From Paragonimus westermani (Eukaryota > Platyhelminthes > Trematoda > Plagiorchiida > Troglotrematidae): 64,000 bases of DNA. The notes under the pieces were generated by a model. The model ran no database searches. It saw only the letters and a program-made list of their open reading frames with translations, and was not told the DNA's origin. The DNA lies in assembly GCA_008508345.1 (NCBI GenBank), contig QNGE01001237.1:36672-100671 (forward strand). The letters are read 5' to 3'. This document shows, piece by piece, positions 37,501 to 48,015 of the stretch; the first letter of the stretch is position 1, and every line of letters begins with the position of its first letter. The translations under genes and the position numbers were made by a program.

Positions 37501-40500
37501 CAGACCAATAGAGAGTGGAAAAGCATAGACATACACGTACCGGAAACGACTGCCCCATAGCGGTCGTCTGGTGCTGAGGTGGTTGTGAGGCTGTGGCCAG
37601 GGCGAATGACAACGAAGAAGCAGTAGATATATTCGAGTGCGAAGACGAGACGGTTGCGTTCGATTGGTCGAACATAAATAACGAGTGTGGAGCGTAGAGA
37701 CCCAAATTACCGGTACTTGGAGAGGCAGCTGACAGTAGCCCGAGCTGTGGAGCGGAAAGACCATTTGGCTCCGTATTTAGGTGAGTCGTGTGACCAAAAA
37801 ATGGTGGCTGGAGTGACGTGCCGGTGACAGCCCCGGTTCCGACACAGCTGGTTTGTTGAGGGTACAAACTTGGCGGGGGGCCGATCGAGGTTAGCGGATG
37901 ACTGAACGGCTCAGCTTTGGTACCATCATTTGTCGGACCGTCGTTCACCGAGCAACTGACATCGGTGGAACCGAAAAAATCACGTGATTCATTGCGAAAA
38001 ACCGCAGCGGAGCTGGTAGATAAACCCGGCGGCCACATGCTAGAGCCTGGAACGGACGAAGAGAAGATGGCATCCGAAGTGCCACTGGTCATAATTTCCG
38101 TGTGAGTAGACTGGTACGAGATGGGCAATTGAGTGCTAGAGTCTGAATCTTTGGAGACTGGAAACAAGTCGCGCCAAGGTGTTGTACGCTGGTGAAAAAG
38201 AAGCGATAAAGAGTCACGCGAGAGTGGGCCTAAATGAACAATTCTACACAGGGAAACAGGTGCAGTTCGAATACTAAATATAATAATGTTATGGGAAGAA
38301 GTCACCAGAGGGACTCACCGGTAATTCACAGGGTGAGTCCCAACTCCAAGGTACTGTCTCACCAGCATTCATTGTGTTCGGATTCAGACCAATACCAGTT
38401 CGATCCGGTAGCAGTTCCTCCTGTGCATCGTCTCCGGCGGCGGAACAGTTGCCAGATGTTGCATTTAATCCACTATCATTCTCAATTCTTGGATCAGATA
38501 ACCAGGCACAATGCGACCCGGTGCTGGTTCCCCGAGGTTCCCAAATTGACAAAATATCCAATGCGGCCATCGACTGAGGTGGGGGAATAGGAGAACACTG
38601 ATTAATGTCTAAACATCGTGTGACCGCGATTGGAGATACGGTAAGACTTGAGCCAAGGCGATATCCAGCCACAGGCGTTGTCTCACCCGTACTGCTAGTG
38701 GTGCCGGTCAACGAGTGTGCGTCTCCACTAGCCCCATTACTGTATGCACCGACAGATGACGCTCCAGTGTCTGTGCCTAGCACATCTGCTCGACAGCGCG
38801 TTTCATTGAAACAAGACAGGAGGCCACCAGAACTGCAGTTACTTCCAACGCCCGTATCACTCCCAGGTGTGGTGCTCAATCGTCGCTCAGCGCCTACAGC
38901 CCAAATGTGATTGGCGCGTGAAGAACCAATCATAGACAAATTATGAAAATGGTGTGCCAAACTAGTGCCAGTTTGACATCTGTCCAAACCCAGTTCGTCT
39001 TTGTTGACCGCGGCCGACGAAGAGTTCGCACACGCAGCGGTCAGATCAAGTCCATCGTCGTCCGTGAGGCCGAGAACATCCGGAAGTTGCGATGTGCCAG
39101 TGTCTTGAAAAATCGGTAGATTGAGATCAGACTAATGAGGAAACAGAATACAAAGTAACAATGGACAGGGGTAAGAAAGTGAACCGTAGAAATAATGGCA
39201 GTAGACAATAAAATTGGCCGTTTCCTAAGGATCGGTAGTCAGCAGCGACAAGAGAACAAGGATTTGGAAGCAAGCTAGAGTTAGAAAGAGAATGTGCTCA
39301 CCAAAAAGGCTGTAACGAACAACAGTCACGTAACCAGGTGGGTCAACGGTCAGATTGCGGAACATGGGTTAGCGTACGCCTCCTCGTCTCGTCATCAATT
39401 GTCAAAGATGACACTAGCAATGGGGCAACCACGGTTGGAACTTTACATTACAAAACTACGTTAGAGTTCGGGTAAAAAACATTGGTATGGACTTGTGCCT
39501 GCAATCACTATGAGAACGGACAAGTTGAAGCTAATCAAAATTTTGTTTGTCTTTGAAGTCGTGTCACAGCTAAATTGAGATTAAATAACGTACCGTTAAA
39601 GGCCGATTGGTGTTTGTTAACCACCATCAAGTTGTGTATCGATATAAAATCCGTCTCTCGTTAAATAGCGCCAGTGAGCGCGGTTCCGCTTCAGAATTGC
39701 GAGGTTTTGCCGCTCGGTGCTTGTAGAACAGTATCCGCATAGTGGCAGTATCACGTAACCAATCATGACACCTGGCGGTGTGTGCTGAGGACGGTCCCTT
39801 TTTGTGAGAACTAGTTTTACTTAAACGGCTAAGATTACTAGCACAGGTTTTACGTACGCCTGTCAAGCGGGTGCCATGTCGCACATTGAATGCATTCAGG
39901 GTGAACGGCAGCTTGAGTTATAAAGCCAACTAGTCAGGAAAAATGCCATCTATGGATGAACAGGTAAGATGAAATTACCATTAGGTTTGGTCTCTGTCAG
40001 CGTAATCCGGCTTCTAGGCTAAGGTTCAGTGGCTGCTAAGTAACGTTAGCAATAGACTGAAGGATATACTTATATAACGAAAATAATGGAGAGAAATAGC
40101 GTCATGAAGGCTGTCATGGAGTTTTTTCGATACGACTAAGAGGGCATTCTTTTGAGAAAGAAAAATTAAAACAGACTAAGAAAAATCCAAGGTCGACTGC
40201 AGCGTGAAATGGAGAACAAAGCTTTCGCTTAAACCATATGATATGCTTGCCCAAATATAAAAAGAATATTAAAGAGAGTTGTTTGACATTAAAGTCGTCT
40301 TCCACCAGTTCAGCTCAAAATTACTCATTTCAAACTGAGAACACGAACCCAAAACTAGGGAGTGAAGTGACCTAGATCGTCACACAAAACCGTTCGGGAG
40401 CCAATTTGGTTTCCATATATTGTTCACATGAAAAACGATCTCATCACAAGCGTTATCCAGCTTGTCTGGATGCACAGTGTAATTGTCGGCAGTGATGTGA

Positions 40501-43500
40501 GTTACTGTAAACAGGCGAATGCAAGTGTAGTACAATGAAGATTACGAAGTGGAGTTTCCGTAAGATTTTACTTGTTGAATTAATACTTTATGTAATCGAC
40601 TAATGAAAATTAGCGAAATGCTTGGATCGCACAATGCCTTCTTGCCGTCTTGATTCACTGAACAGCTACAGAGGCGCTGAGAAGGCAGTCTGGCTTTGCA
40701 TAATAATTTGGTGAACTTCGAAGGGTGTGATAACGTGACCTATCAGTTCTCCGATCATTCAAGGAACTGTTAGTAAATCCAGTAATTAATTACTAAACTG
40801 TTAGTGACGCCGTTGGCTCAAGGAAAGCCTGCTTGAAATAGAAACATCTAGTACCACGTTGGAGTTCCACCAACAGACAATCCAGCTGTGCTCAGTTGTC
40901 AAGTTTGCGCAAACGAACAATGTCCTCCCTAGTTTGTAGACCTCATCGCTCAACTCAAGGTAGTGAGCGAACTCAGCTGTCAACAAGCACGTTGCTTGAA
41001 TCAGTTGTATGTGTAACATCCATCGCACAGACAAGCGGCTATATGACACCAATCACCGGCCTGTGCAGAGTAGTCGGCGTACATGTTTGATGAGTGTATC
41101 ATTCTAGTGTGACGTTTGAACAAACGAAATGTCAGACTAAGGTAAGCAAGGTCTACGATGAACCCAAGTGCCAGTATCGTCAGCTCACGTAGAAGACGGT
41201 CGTACAGACCCCAACCTAGTAGTATAGGCTAAATTCCACGGATTAGTTTTGTGATTAACAGCATTTCTAAAACGCACCACCAAGTGACGCATTTCTCAGC
41301 TTCATGTGATCTAGAAAGCGGCTTCGAATTTATACCATCAAACAACCACAAGTAATTAACGACTGGGTGACTCAGTTTACGGCGAATTTTTACCGATGGG
41401 TGCTGAAGGTGTTAGTAAAACTAAAGCTATCACCAATACAGCGTCACAGTCGGAATGTGTATTCCAAGAAAGGTAAGGATTAAGCAAAGAACTGGCGAAT
41501 TAAAAATTGAGAATTTACGTCCCGATGCCATCATTTAATCAACACATCACGTGCACACATTCACGCTCATTTGCCACAGCGCAATTGTGAATGACAAATA
41601 TGCAACCACTTGTAGCTTCTGTGTGTTGATGGTGCATTTCTGAATACTTCAGTAATCCACAAACCAGCATGCAAACATCTGTCTAATTGTTTTGCTCGTT
41701 CCCGTCCGGATACAACGATTTAGAAATCTCCACTACCCACGTGAATCTAGGCTCGAATCGCGTTTTGTCATTTGAGTTCCATGTGCAGTTGGTATGAACT
41801 TGTGGGCTGCCGCCACGACGACTACGCGCTTCACAAGCTTGCGATAGATAAATCAAGAGACATCATTACCAATCTTCCACCAGACTAGCCTGATAATGCG
41901 CGCCTGTTTGTCTATCGATGGCACGTGTTTCTACCCTTGGATAAACTGCGTTGATGTACCAGACAAGAGTGAAGTATGTTTGTGTGGCAGTGGTTGAAGA
42001 AGGCCTCATATTCATTGAATGGATTGCACAATCAAATCGATGGCAGTGATGCAAAGAAACAATGATAGTGAAAGCAAGGACTGTGAAGATTAATTACACT
42101 CAGAGAAGCGTAACCAAGACCACACTGTCTCTTTGGTTACTATGAGAATCTCCATTTACTGAACCACAAGACTTTTGCTGCCAAACGACAGACTATCACA
42201 TATGAGGGTTCTGTACAGCCATACAGTGATTAGTGAATTCATCCGGGTTTAAATCGATCTGGAACAGGAAGTTCCACAATTCGCCGGTGAACGTTGCGGG
42301 GATTGTTAAATCCCACAGATCCGATGGAATCGACAGTACCATATTTTTGCCTTGACGCTACGACTGATCACCATCCGCGAGTTGACATATCTTTAGGTCA
42401 CAAAAATGGAAAGTTGTTCCCTATATATAGGCGTTTATGATATTTCGTGTTTTTAACCTGACCCTCTATAGCTCGAGATCGACAAACAAAAGTGCCCAAT
42501 TCAGTAGGGTTTCAAGAGTGATCGTGCAGGCCAATCAATGGGACGGTTCAGTGACACTTTTTGAATGCATACGAGCATTATAACAGGAACTGTCGGACTT
42601 GTCACATATCGAGTAGAGAGTTCCAACATTTACGCTATGAAGGATGTAAGGGTAGGCCTTGCCAACAATCATCCTTTATTTTTCACTCAGCACAAACTGG
42701 AAGAGCAGTTCTGAGATGGTGCTTTGATGCATACAGTGGCGTACATATTGGTTTTGCGAGCAGGTGGATGATGGACATTTTTAGGTGTATTTGCAAGCAC
42801 GATCACTACCTGAGATCCATTTGGAAGGAACACAGAGAACTTGAGTTAAATCAGTCAAATGAACCTCTGTAGTTGATTCTAAAGAAAAGCACGTTGTTCT
42901 GGTCAAGCTACTAAGTACGCTTATTGACAGCAAACTTTCGAGAGCCTCAGGTCTCCAAGGGTAGGACGGTCCTTGCCAAATTATGTATGACAATAAAGAA
43001 GCATCGATATGAAATTTAAGGGCAGCTGTGAAAGTGGATGTCAGTCAAAACAACTCACCGTTCAGGTAGCAAGCTACTATCATCGATGTTTGTGTTCAAC
43101 TGCACGTGCCAGGTAGAAGCAGAGTGAACAGTAATAAGATTAGGAGGCGGATAGTTGATAGTGACGGTCAGTCGTTGAGAACGCATAGATTAAAGCAGTT
43201 GGATCATGCACTATGAATCAAAGCTAGTCGTGTTCTGAACTGTGTGCTCTTTTTAGACACCACAAACGAACTGACAAAGTTCGGGGGAATAAACAATGAC
43301 TTCGTGTGGAGAAATGAAGATACCGACGGTTTAGTTTCTATAGACCGAGCTGGAGCCTTTGGAACGCAGAGTTAGTGTTAAAAGTTAAGCAAAATGGCGG
43401 TCAATCGCACTCGTTCGAGAGAACGCTGTTGTAACTTGACAGTTGTCTGCCGAATAGGCTAAGCCGAGACATTGTAAGCTGCGCAGAAGGTATACAGCAC

Positions 43501-46218
43501 ACATTGCCTAACTCTAGCTTACAACTCCGTTGATTGTTCGTAAGGTGTACACCTCTTGATGCCGAACGTTTGAGCATAGATATAGGGTCTAAGTGCATTC
43601 GGTCCCCATACACCGTTTTATCCAGGCTTTAAACTAGAACTTTCCCTCTCTCAGGGTTGTACAGCAGTCGCCTAAGCTGTCGCATTCAGCAAAGCAAGTG
43701 GGCATATGTATTTTCCTATTGTTGATTATCATCTGTTGGTCATTCTAACTAAGCTCTTGAACTCAATCCCTAACCTCTACTTATCTTTGCCTGAAAATCA
43801 AAAGTAGGATAGCTACGTTTCGAAAGACCCCTCCTCCGCTTGCTGTTACTTAGGTGAACTAAACCTGTGAAAATCTACACTATCAAATCCAGTGTTTCGA
43901 CTTAAAGTGCTAATTTAACAGGCACTCTTAACGTCCATATTCTGAAGCGAATAAATCAGCCAGTCCTCTTTAGCACGGAGAATGAACAGACCATAGACTT
44001 AGAAATGAGGATCAAGGCAATCGGGTTAGGGTCGTAAGTAAGATAAACACGTGCACATAGAGACTTCTTTGGTAATAGCGCAAAACCCAAGCCAGAGGTG
44101 ATGTCGAAAACTTGCGTCTCCTCTCTAGTTTCTTCTGGAGCCTAGACCTAACAGAGTGCAGCGGGTTCGGTGAAACTGGGTTACCGTAGACGCTGGTTAA
44201 CACAGCTGAAGCATCCCAGATCATCCTAGCGCGGCCAAGATGAACATAAATTTCAACCTCCGATATAAAATGATCACGCTTGTTCAAGTCACATATGAAT
44301 TTCTGGGAAAAAATTGCCGTATTACAAAAAGTGAGTCTCAAAGCGTCAACTACCTGCAACAAAATTCAAGAAACTGGTTGCTAGAGGAACATAATCTTGA
44401 GAGAGCAACTGGTCTAACGGAGTTTGATGTGCGGCTGATGAAAAAGAAACGGATTAAGACAGAAATTCCAAAAAGGAATGAGTTCATCGAGTAGTAGTGA
44501 AAAAAATCTACTGATTAGCGGAACTGGACTTATAGATACCGTTGTTATATTAGCTTGTGTCAGAAAAAGTGGAATTACACGGAATTGTGGCGAGGCTAGG
44601 CAGAGGGAAGATTTGAAAGTACATAACCCCGAAATGTCCTAACGGAGAATTAAAGTATAGACCACCAGGAAGCCTTACCTTCCCAGCTTCTGATAATGCA
44701 TAGCTCATATCTAAAACAACTGGTTCCCTTGAACAGTCTGAACAAAGCAGGTAGAACACAACTGGTAGATGCAAGTATTTCGTACTGAGTCGTCAGCATC
44801 GAATTTACAATAACATAGAGGGTTTATTTTAGCAAGAAAAACAACTAAAGGAGCGGATAATCAATAAGCGGGTTAGGGTAGGTCATTGAGTTCAGGGTGA
44901 GATCAAGTTCACGAACGGTTTTATCTGAACACAGAGAGCTGGTTCGAGTTGACTCAGTGGAGAGTAGCGATAATAAAATTATTCCGGAAAAAAAGCCACA
45001 GCTAATTTTGGTCGTTATACATATCAGTGAACAGATTCTAGCGCACCATGAAAAGTTGGAACTTTGTGTTAAATAACATGAGATAACGAATGAGAGCAGA
45101 AATGTGTGTGATAGTTCTTCAATTTAAACAGGAAAAAATTAAGCCACCTGAACTAGTCAATTTTATTCTATATTAGTTATATTATTCTTGAAGTAAGTGA
45201 TGCCTTACATGTTAGGTTATGATATACATTAGGTGTCTACCAATTTCCGTAAAGTGGCCAGAATGGAGTTGACAAACATGGGCGTGCTAGCCGGATTACA
45301 CTGTAAAAATGTACAACAATAAAAAAGGCTGTAACTGATAACATTTTGACAGTCAATCCGTTAGACAGTAGTAATAATATGATTGACATGGTTTTGCATC
45401 ATGCAAAGCATTCGAGTGTCTAAACAAACCAATACCATTTACATGCCTCCTCGGCCTCAAGTGACATACGTGTATGTGAATAGTTCAACGACCATCGGTA
45501 AGACCAAAAAGGACGACACATACAGGACACGACCACACCACAATAACCGATTGAAGCTTACGGACCCAATGTTCACTTTCCTTGATAAACACTCTAGTGC
45601 CGCTAGTTTGGTTGTTCCAATACCAAGGGTATACACGGAACAATATCAAATAAGTACGTCAACAGCAGAGACAAGGTACTCGCGGTCGAACTCACCATAA
45701 CCGTCGGCCAGTAATTGCTCGTGTTTGTTAATGTCTCGCGGGTTGTGCTTGCAGTAGAATTTTCATCCACGACGGATAAAGGGACATGCAACTGTGACGC
45801 CACCGCCGCATCACGAACACTGAATCCAGGTGGTGGCGGTGGCGCGACGGTCAGCGTGGCTGAACCGCCTAACAGACCAGTGACAAACTCGGGAGCAACA
45901 CGAGCAGCTACTTCCTCGGCTGACATGTGTGAAGGTGTTTGACCAAGTCAGAAGCGTTTGCAATCGCAAATATGTACAACACTGGCTGTGAAGCCAAAGG
46001 TCAAGTGGGGCTGACCGTGATGGAGTGGAAAGTACAAAAAAATCCGTAAGATAAGAGCAGTGCAACTTAGTTTATGAGCATTTCCCCATACCAGTAGTTT
46101 TAATGGTAAAGATGATAGAGGAATGACAAGGTGTTGGCTAGGTTAAAGCGGTGAACTCACCTTGTGGAGAGAGAAATGGAGCTAGATAACTGCGCGACAT
46201 TGATGCAAATACTTGGTG
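24915..46218 (-). CDS. PUM: Pumilio-family (PUF) RNA-binding protein, spliced gene of 12 exons
   Basis: PUF proteins bind UGUA-containing sites in 3'UTRs and repress or destabilise mRNAs in the cytoplasm, often with Nanos and the CCR4-NOT deadenylase. The proposed CDS joins, in transcript order, 46200-46161, 45919-45696, 39131-38319, 38188-37541, 37380-37056, 36063-35573, 35480-35249, 31013-30687, 29107-28791, 27780-27538, 27433-27281 and 25520-24915. The 4,419 nt encode about 1,472 residues, and every junction is phase-compatible. The PUM homology domain is at residues ~1051-1402. Contact residues read S1087/R1088/Q1091, N1123/Y1124/Q1127, C1159/R1160/Q1163, N1195/H1196/Q1199, C1231/R1232/Q1235, N1267/Y1268/Q1271, S1303/N1304/E1307 and N1357/Y1358/Q1361, the same code as human PUM1, so a UGUANAUA target is expected. 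The N-terminal ~1,030 residues are low-complexity, rich in Ser, Thr, Gly, Pro and Gln, as in animal Pumilios. All introns are GT-AG except one GC-AG. The PUF domain is certain; the extreme 5' end is not. Confidence 0.93.
25085..25120 (+). repeat. Trinucleotide repeat in the Pumilio C-terminal coding exon
   Basis: (ATT)n on the plus strand, AAT/AAC on the coding strand, encodes a poly-Asn run just after the PUF domain. Length variation would change the protein without shifting the frame. Confidence 0.8.
25521..27280 (-). other. Non-canonical GC-AG intron in Pumilio
   Basis: On the minus strand the intron begins CAG then GCAAGT (27281 to 27280) and ends TTTCCAG at 25521. It is about 1.76 kb long and interrupts PUF repeat 6 between NYVIQ and HVLEHG. 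GC donors followed by AAGT are a known minor class spliced by the U2 spliceosome. The intron contains nothing else that I recognise. Confidence 0.9.
27281..27433 (-). CDS. PUM: Pumilio exon 11, PUF repeat 5 and first part of repeat 6
   Basis: This 51-codon exon in phase 0 reads [16 protein letters not shown] at repeat 5 and ends inside repeat 6 right after DQYGNYVIQ. The following intron starts GCAAGT rather than GT. The continuation of repeat 6 (HVLEHG) starts exon 12, so the GC donor is required by the protein. Confidence 0.96.
27538..27780 (-). CDS. PUM: Pumilio exon 10, PUF repeats 3 and 4
   Basis: This 81-codon exon in phase 0 starts [16 protein letters not shown]. Repeat 3 reads [13 protein letters not shown] and repeat 4 reads [14 protein letters not shown]. 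It ends ...AAFRGQ at GTGAGT. The linker between the two repeats ([13 protein letters not shown]) differs from the vertebrate sequence but has a similar length. Confidence 0.97.
28791..29107 (-). CDS. PUM: Pumilio exon 9, PUF repeats 1 and 2
   Basis: The exon opens after ATTTAG with a two-base overhang. The RNA-binding domain begins at [12 protein letters not shown]. Repeat 1 reads [13 protein letters not shown] and repeat 2 reads [13 protein letters not shown], both close to human PUM1 with identical contact residues. It ends ...TREQKE before GTAGGC in phase 0, between repeats 2 and 3. Confidence 0.96.
30687..31013 (-). CDS. PUM: Pumilio exon 8
   Basis: The exon follows a strong acceptor (CTTCCCTCCTACCCTTTACAG), starts with a two-base overhang then [15 protein letters not shown], and ends ...CPQGLGT plus one base at GTATAC (phase 1). 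The encoded stretch is rich in Thr, Ser, Val and Pro, immediately N-terminal to the RNA-binding domain. The intron before it is about 4.2 kb. Confidence 0.87.
31014..35248 (-). other. Pumilio intron 7, nothing recognised
   Basis: This 4.2-kb intron has a short CA microsatellite around 31302-31317 and no transposon protein fragments that I could identify. It separates the low-complexity exons 2-7 from exon 8 and the PUF-domain exons. Confidence 0.6.
35249..35480 (-). CDS. PUM: Pumilio exon 7, Pro-rich
   Basis: The exon opens after TTGGGTTTAG with [16 protein letters not shown] and runs through a proline-rich stretch ([21 protein letters not shown]) to ...PYPFNFD plus one base at GTCAGT. It ends in phase 1, which fits the next acceptor at 31014-31015. 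The donor is weaker than the others, so an alternative end is possible. Confidence 0.83.
35573..36063 (-). CDS. PUM: Pumilio exon 6, poly-Gln/Pro-rich
   Basis: The exon starts with a two-base overhang after TTCACAG, completing the Gly codon from exon 5, and ends ...NPFALHN before GTGAGTCG (phase 0). It encodes short Gln runs ([22 protein letters not shown]) and an alanine run, from CAG/CAA-rich DNA. Such Q/A-rich stretches are typical of the N-terminal half of insect and vertebrate Pumilio. The following intron is only 92 bp. Confidence 0.88.
37056..37380 (-). CDS. PUM: Pumilio exon 5
   Basis: The exon follows TCTCCCTATTTAG, begins [14 protein letters not shown] in phase 0, and ends ...PHPQ plus one base at GTAAGTCC (phase 1). 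It encodes about 108 residues, mostly Pro, Ser, Leu and Met low-complexity, with no named motif. The 160-bp intron to exon 4 and matched phases make the join secure. Confidence 0.88.
37541..38188 (-). CDS. PUM: Pumilio exon 4, low-complexity N-terminal region
   Basis: A 216-codon exon in phase 0 follows a clear acceptor (TTCTTTTTCACCAG) and ends ...GQSFP before GTACGTG. It starts [15 protein letters not shown]; the WRD resembles the WRDSAWG stretch of human PUM1, though this is weak. The rest is rich in Ser, Thr, Gly and Pro, consistent with the disordered repression region of Pumilios. The intron before it is only 130 bp. Confidence 0.87.
38319..39131 (-). CDS. PUM: Pumilio exon 3, low-complexity N-terminal region
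   Basis: A 271-codon open frame in phase 0 runs from an acceptor with a good pyrimidine tract (TTTCCTCATTAG) to a GTGAGT donor after ...CELP. It is rich in Ser, Thr, Gly and Asp and begins [14 protein letters not shown]. No domain is recognised. Assignment rests on frame and phase continuity with the Pumilio exons downstream and on composition like animal Pumilio N-termini. The opposite strand is also open over part of this stretch (38374-38910), but it shows no exon signals and no recognisable product. Confidence 0.85.
39132..45695 (-). other. Long Pumilio intron 2
   Basis: This 6.6-kb intron contains no recognisable coding exon. It holds one block (about 44670-44960) that resembles 8700-8990, and a short stretch near 42450-42480 that resembles a SINE head on the minus strand. 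Open frames at 42561-42872 (+) and 40801-41052 (-) match nothing I know. Confidence 0.6.
44670..44960. repeat. Dispersed repeat inside Pumilio intron 2, partner of 8695-8990
   Basis: Same order of matching blocks as at 8695-8990: CAAAGCAGGTAGAACACAAC, GTATTTCGTACTGA, GATCAAGTTCACGAACGG. It is one of the few repeats seen inside the Pumilio locus. Confidence 0.5.
45696..45919 (-). CDS. PUM: Pumilio exon 2, N-terminal region
   Basis: The exon opens after CAG at 45920-45922 with a two-base overhang that completes the codon from the 46161 donor. It ends with ATG before a GTGAGT donor, in phase 0. It encodes about 74 residues including a five-proline run, and ends in NYWPTVM. That WPT resembles the RWPT motif in the N-terminal part of human PUM1. 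An alternative reading starts at the ATG at 45926, which has an in-frame TGA eight codons upstream. The intron to exon 1 is 241 bp and the intron to exon 3 is about 6.6 kb. Confidence 0.75.
46161..46218 (-). CDS. PUM: Pumilio exon 1 as modelled (5'-most coding exon found)
   Basis: On the minus strand an ATG at 46200 opens a frame reading [13 protein letters not shown]. It ends at a strong donor (CACAAG before GTGAGT) after 46161, in phase 1. A pyrimidine-rich tract and CAG at 46219-46220 could instead be an acceptor, making this an internal exon from 46218 with six more in-frame codons (HQVFAS). A further in-frame ATG lies near 46236, and an in-frame TAA lies upstream of it. The phase matches the next exon. 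It is therefore unclear whether translation starts here or in an unseen upstream exon. Confidence 0.6.
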
Positions 46219-47779
46219 CTGACAAATACCTCGCATACAACCATGAAAAAAGAAACCTTAGTTAGAGTGTAACCGGCTAGAGGGATGGAACTTATCCCAT
46301 CAACCCCACGATGTAAAAACTCAAACGCCAATGCATCTGCACCTTATAAACAAATGATCGAAGTGCGTATGCAGTCCCAAACTGAGGTTATTCTTCAAAT
46401 GTTACAGCTGAATGTTTTACCGGTGCTGGGACAAATGAAAACGTGAATACGTTAGGTTTTGACAGAATTACACAGCGCCATATTATGCATTAAAGATTCC
46501 GGTGACGGTGGATTGGTCGCGGTGGGCCAGCGACTGATCTCCACTATCGCCAGATTTCTTCTTTTGCCGCCACCTCAAACACGAGGTGTATGGGGAACAA
46601 CCGCAAACTTTGAAAGAACTCAAAATGGTCATAATTTTACAAACGCAATGTAGTATGGGAGACTAGTCCGTAACGTGCCTAAGGAGAATGCTTTTGTGTA
46701 CACAGAACCACGGACAACAGTCAGAGCATCTCTTCTGAATATATGATGTACACACTGATGCATTCTTTCCCTGTTTTCTTTTATGTGACGATAATACTGA
46801 CCTGCCGGTTGATCAGCATTTCGGTAGATTCAATCTGCTGCGTTCGCATTACCCAACCTAATCAACAATACTGCCCAGTGATGTGTCTCATCAGAGTGAC
46901 GTTGCGGTTTGTGTGCAAAAGAATACCAGAGATGCCGCGGTGTTGCGTCTTTCAACTTTCTTCATCTGTACACAATGTAGCATTGAAAGTAAGCGTACAC
47001 CAAGAAGTTATAATCAGTTTTAACCAACGTCATCCAGTGACATCAAGATGCAGCGCACACTTCACTCGTAGTGCACAAAAAGTTGCCGCATCAGTAATGG
47101 TTGCTATGAAAGAATTGTCGTCACAGCGCACTCCCTTATGGAAATATCGTATTTCTACATTCCCTTTTCACTGGTTGACGAATACTGGTTCCCAGTTCTG
47201 CGTTGCCTTTTGAACGTAAAGACGTTGGTCCGCAGTCAAGTAGTATAAGCCATACACTATGGTAGTGACCTGAAGTGCATGTAAATCCCCGCACCAGACA
47301 GCATGATTGTAGTACCATCGATGTCGCGTCGGTTTAGTGACGCGACACGGTTAGACCTGCTGTAGAGTGAGTCTTTTAGCTAGAATTCGTATGAGCGTTT
47401 CGAATCTGGACTCTGGTTCTAGATGGACAAACGTGCAAAGACCAGTGCATCCTCGGCGAAGACGAAACCTTGCATGTTCTTCTTGATACCTGCTTCCCGA
47501 ACCTCAGGAAGTCGAATTGGTATAATGGAAGCCAGAGCCCCAATAATCAATGAAGCCATGATAATCCAACCACGAGTTTCGCAAGATCATATGAATTTTT
47601 GCTGGAGCATGGAAATTATCACAGAGTGACGGCGTCACAAAGACGTTCATTTGACAACTAAAAACAAACTGCGACGCATGTTTGCACTTAGATTTGCTTT
47701 ATGGGTCAGAGATCTGGTCTATTCGTGCAAAAGAAGTCCATAGAGTCCCAGCAACCGAATACCGTTGTCCCGGCCAGTT
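46219..47779. other. Region upstream of the modelled Pumilio 5' exon
   Basis: No gene is certain. A minus-strand frame at 46455-46580 reads RRNLAIVEISRWPTATNPPS after a pyrimidine-rich stretch and could be an upstream Pumilio exon; its downstream donor does not fit in phase. A 156-codon plus frame (46743-47213) matches nothing. A minus frame at 47424-47600 looks like a membrane segment (WIIMASLIIGALASIIPI). Confidence 0.4.
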
Positions 47780-48015
47780 AATTTGTCTCAAACGGGCTGA
47801 TTTTGTGAGCAACGCGACCGTTTGACATCACATAGTCGAAGAACGTGAGACTTCGCGACCGATAACCAAGATGTCGAAAATGCAGTCATAGCTGGTTGGG
47901 CCACGTGCTCCACATGCAGAATGAAGGTCCGTCGCACCGCGCACTGTTCAGCGTGGTTACCGGTGGACGGGAGATGCCACAAGGCGGTGACACGATCACG
48001 GACTATGAAAGCCCT
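47780..48015 (+). pseudogene. RTE-like LINE C-terminal fragment, plus strand
   Basis: The frame reads DFVSNATV ... IVEERETSRPITKMSKMQS, and after a frameshift LGHVLHMQNEGPSHRALFSV then VTGGREMPQGGD. This corresponds to the VSNAEVRRRV ... WLGHVLRM ... ARGGQ region of RTE-like elements. It is followed at once by minus-strand RT pieces. Confidence 0.75.

Noticed and set aside
38374..38910. Plus-strand frames opposite Pumilio exon 3
   Set aside because: They lie on the complement of a phase-consistent Ser/Thr-rich exon and show no motif or splice context.
46743..47213. 156-codon plus-strand frame starting MMYTLMHSFPVFFYV
   Set aside because: It has a hydrophobic start but no recognisable domain, no splice or poly(A) context and no repeat of it elsewhere in the window. 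I could not support it as a gene.
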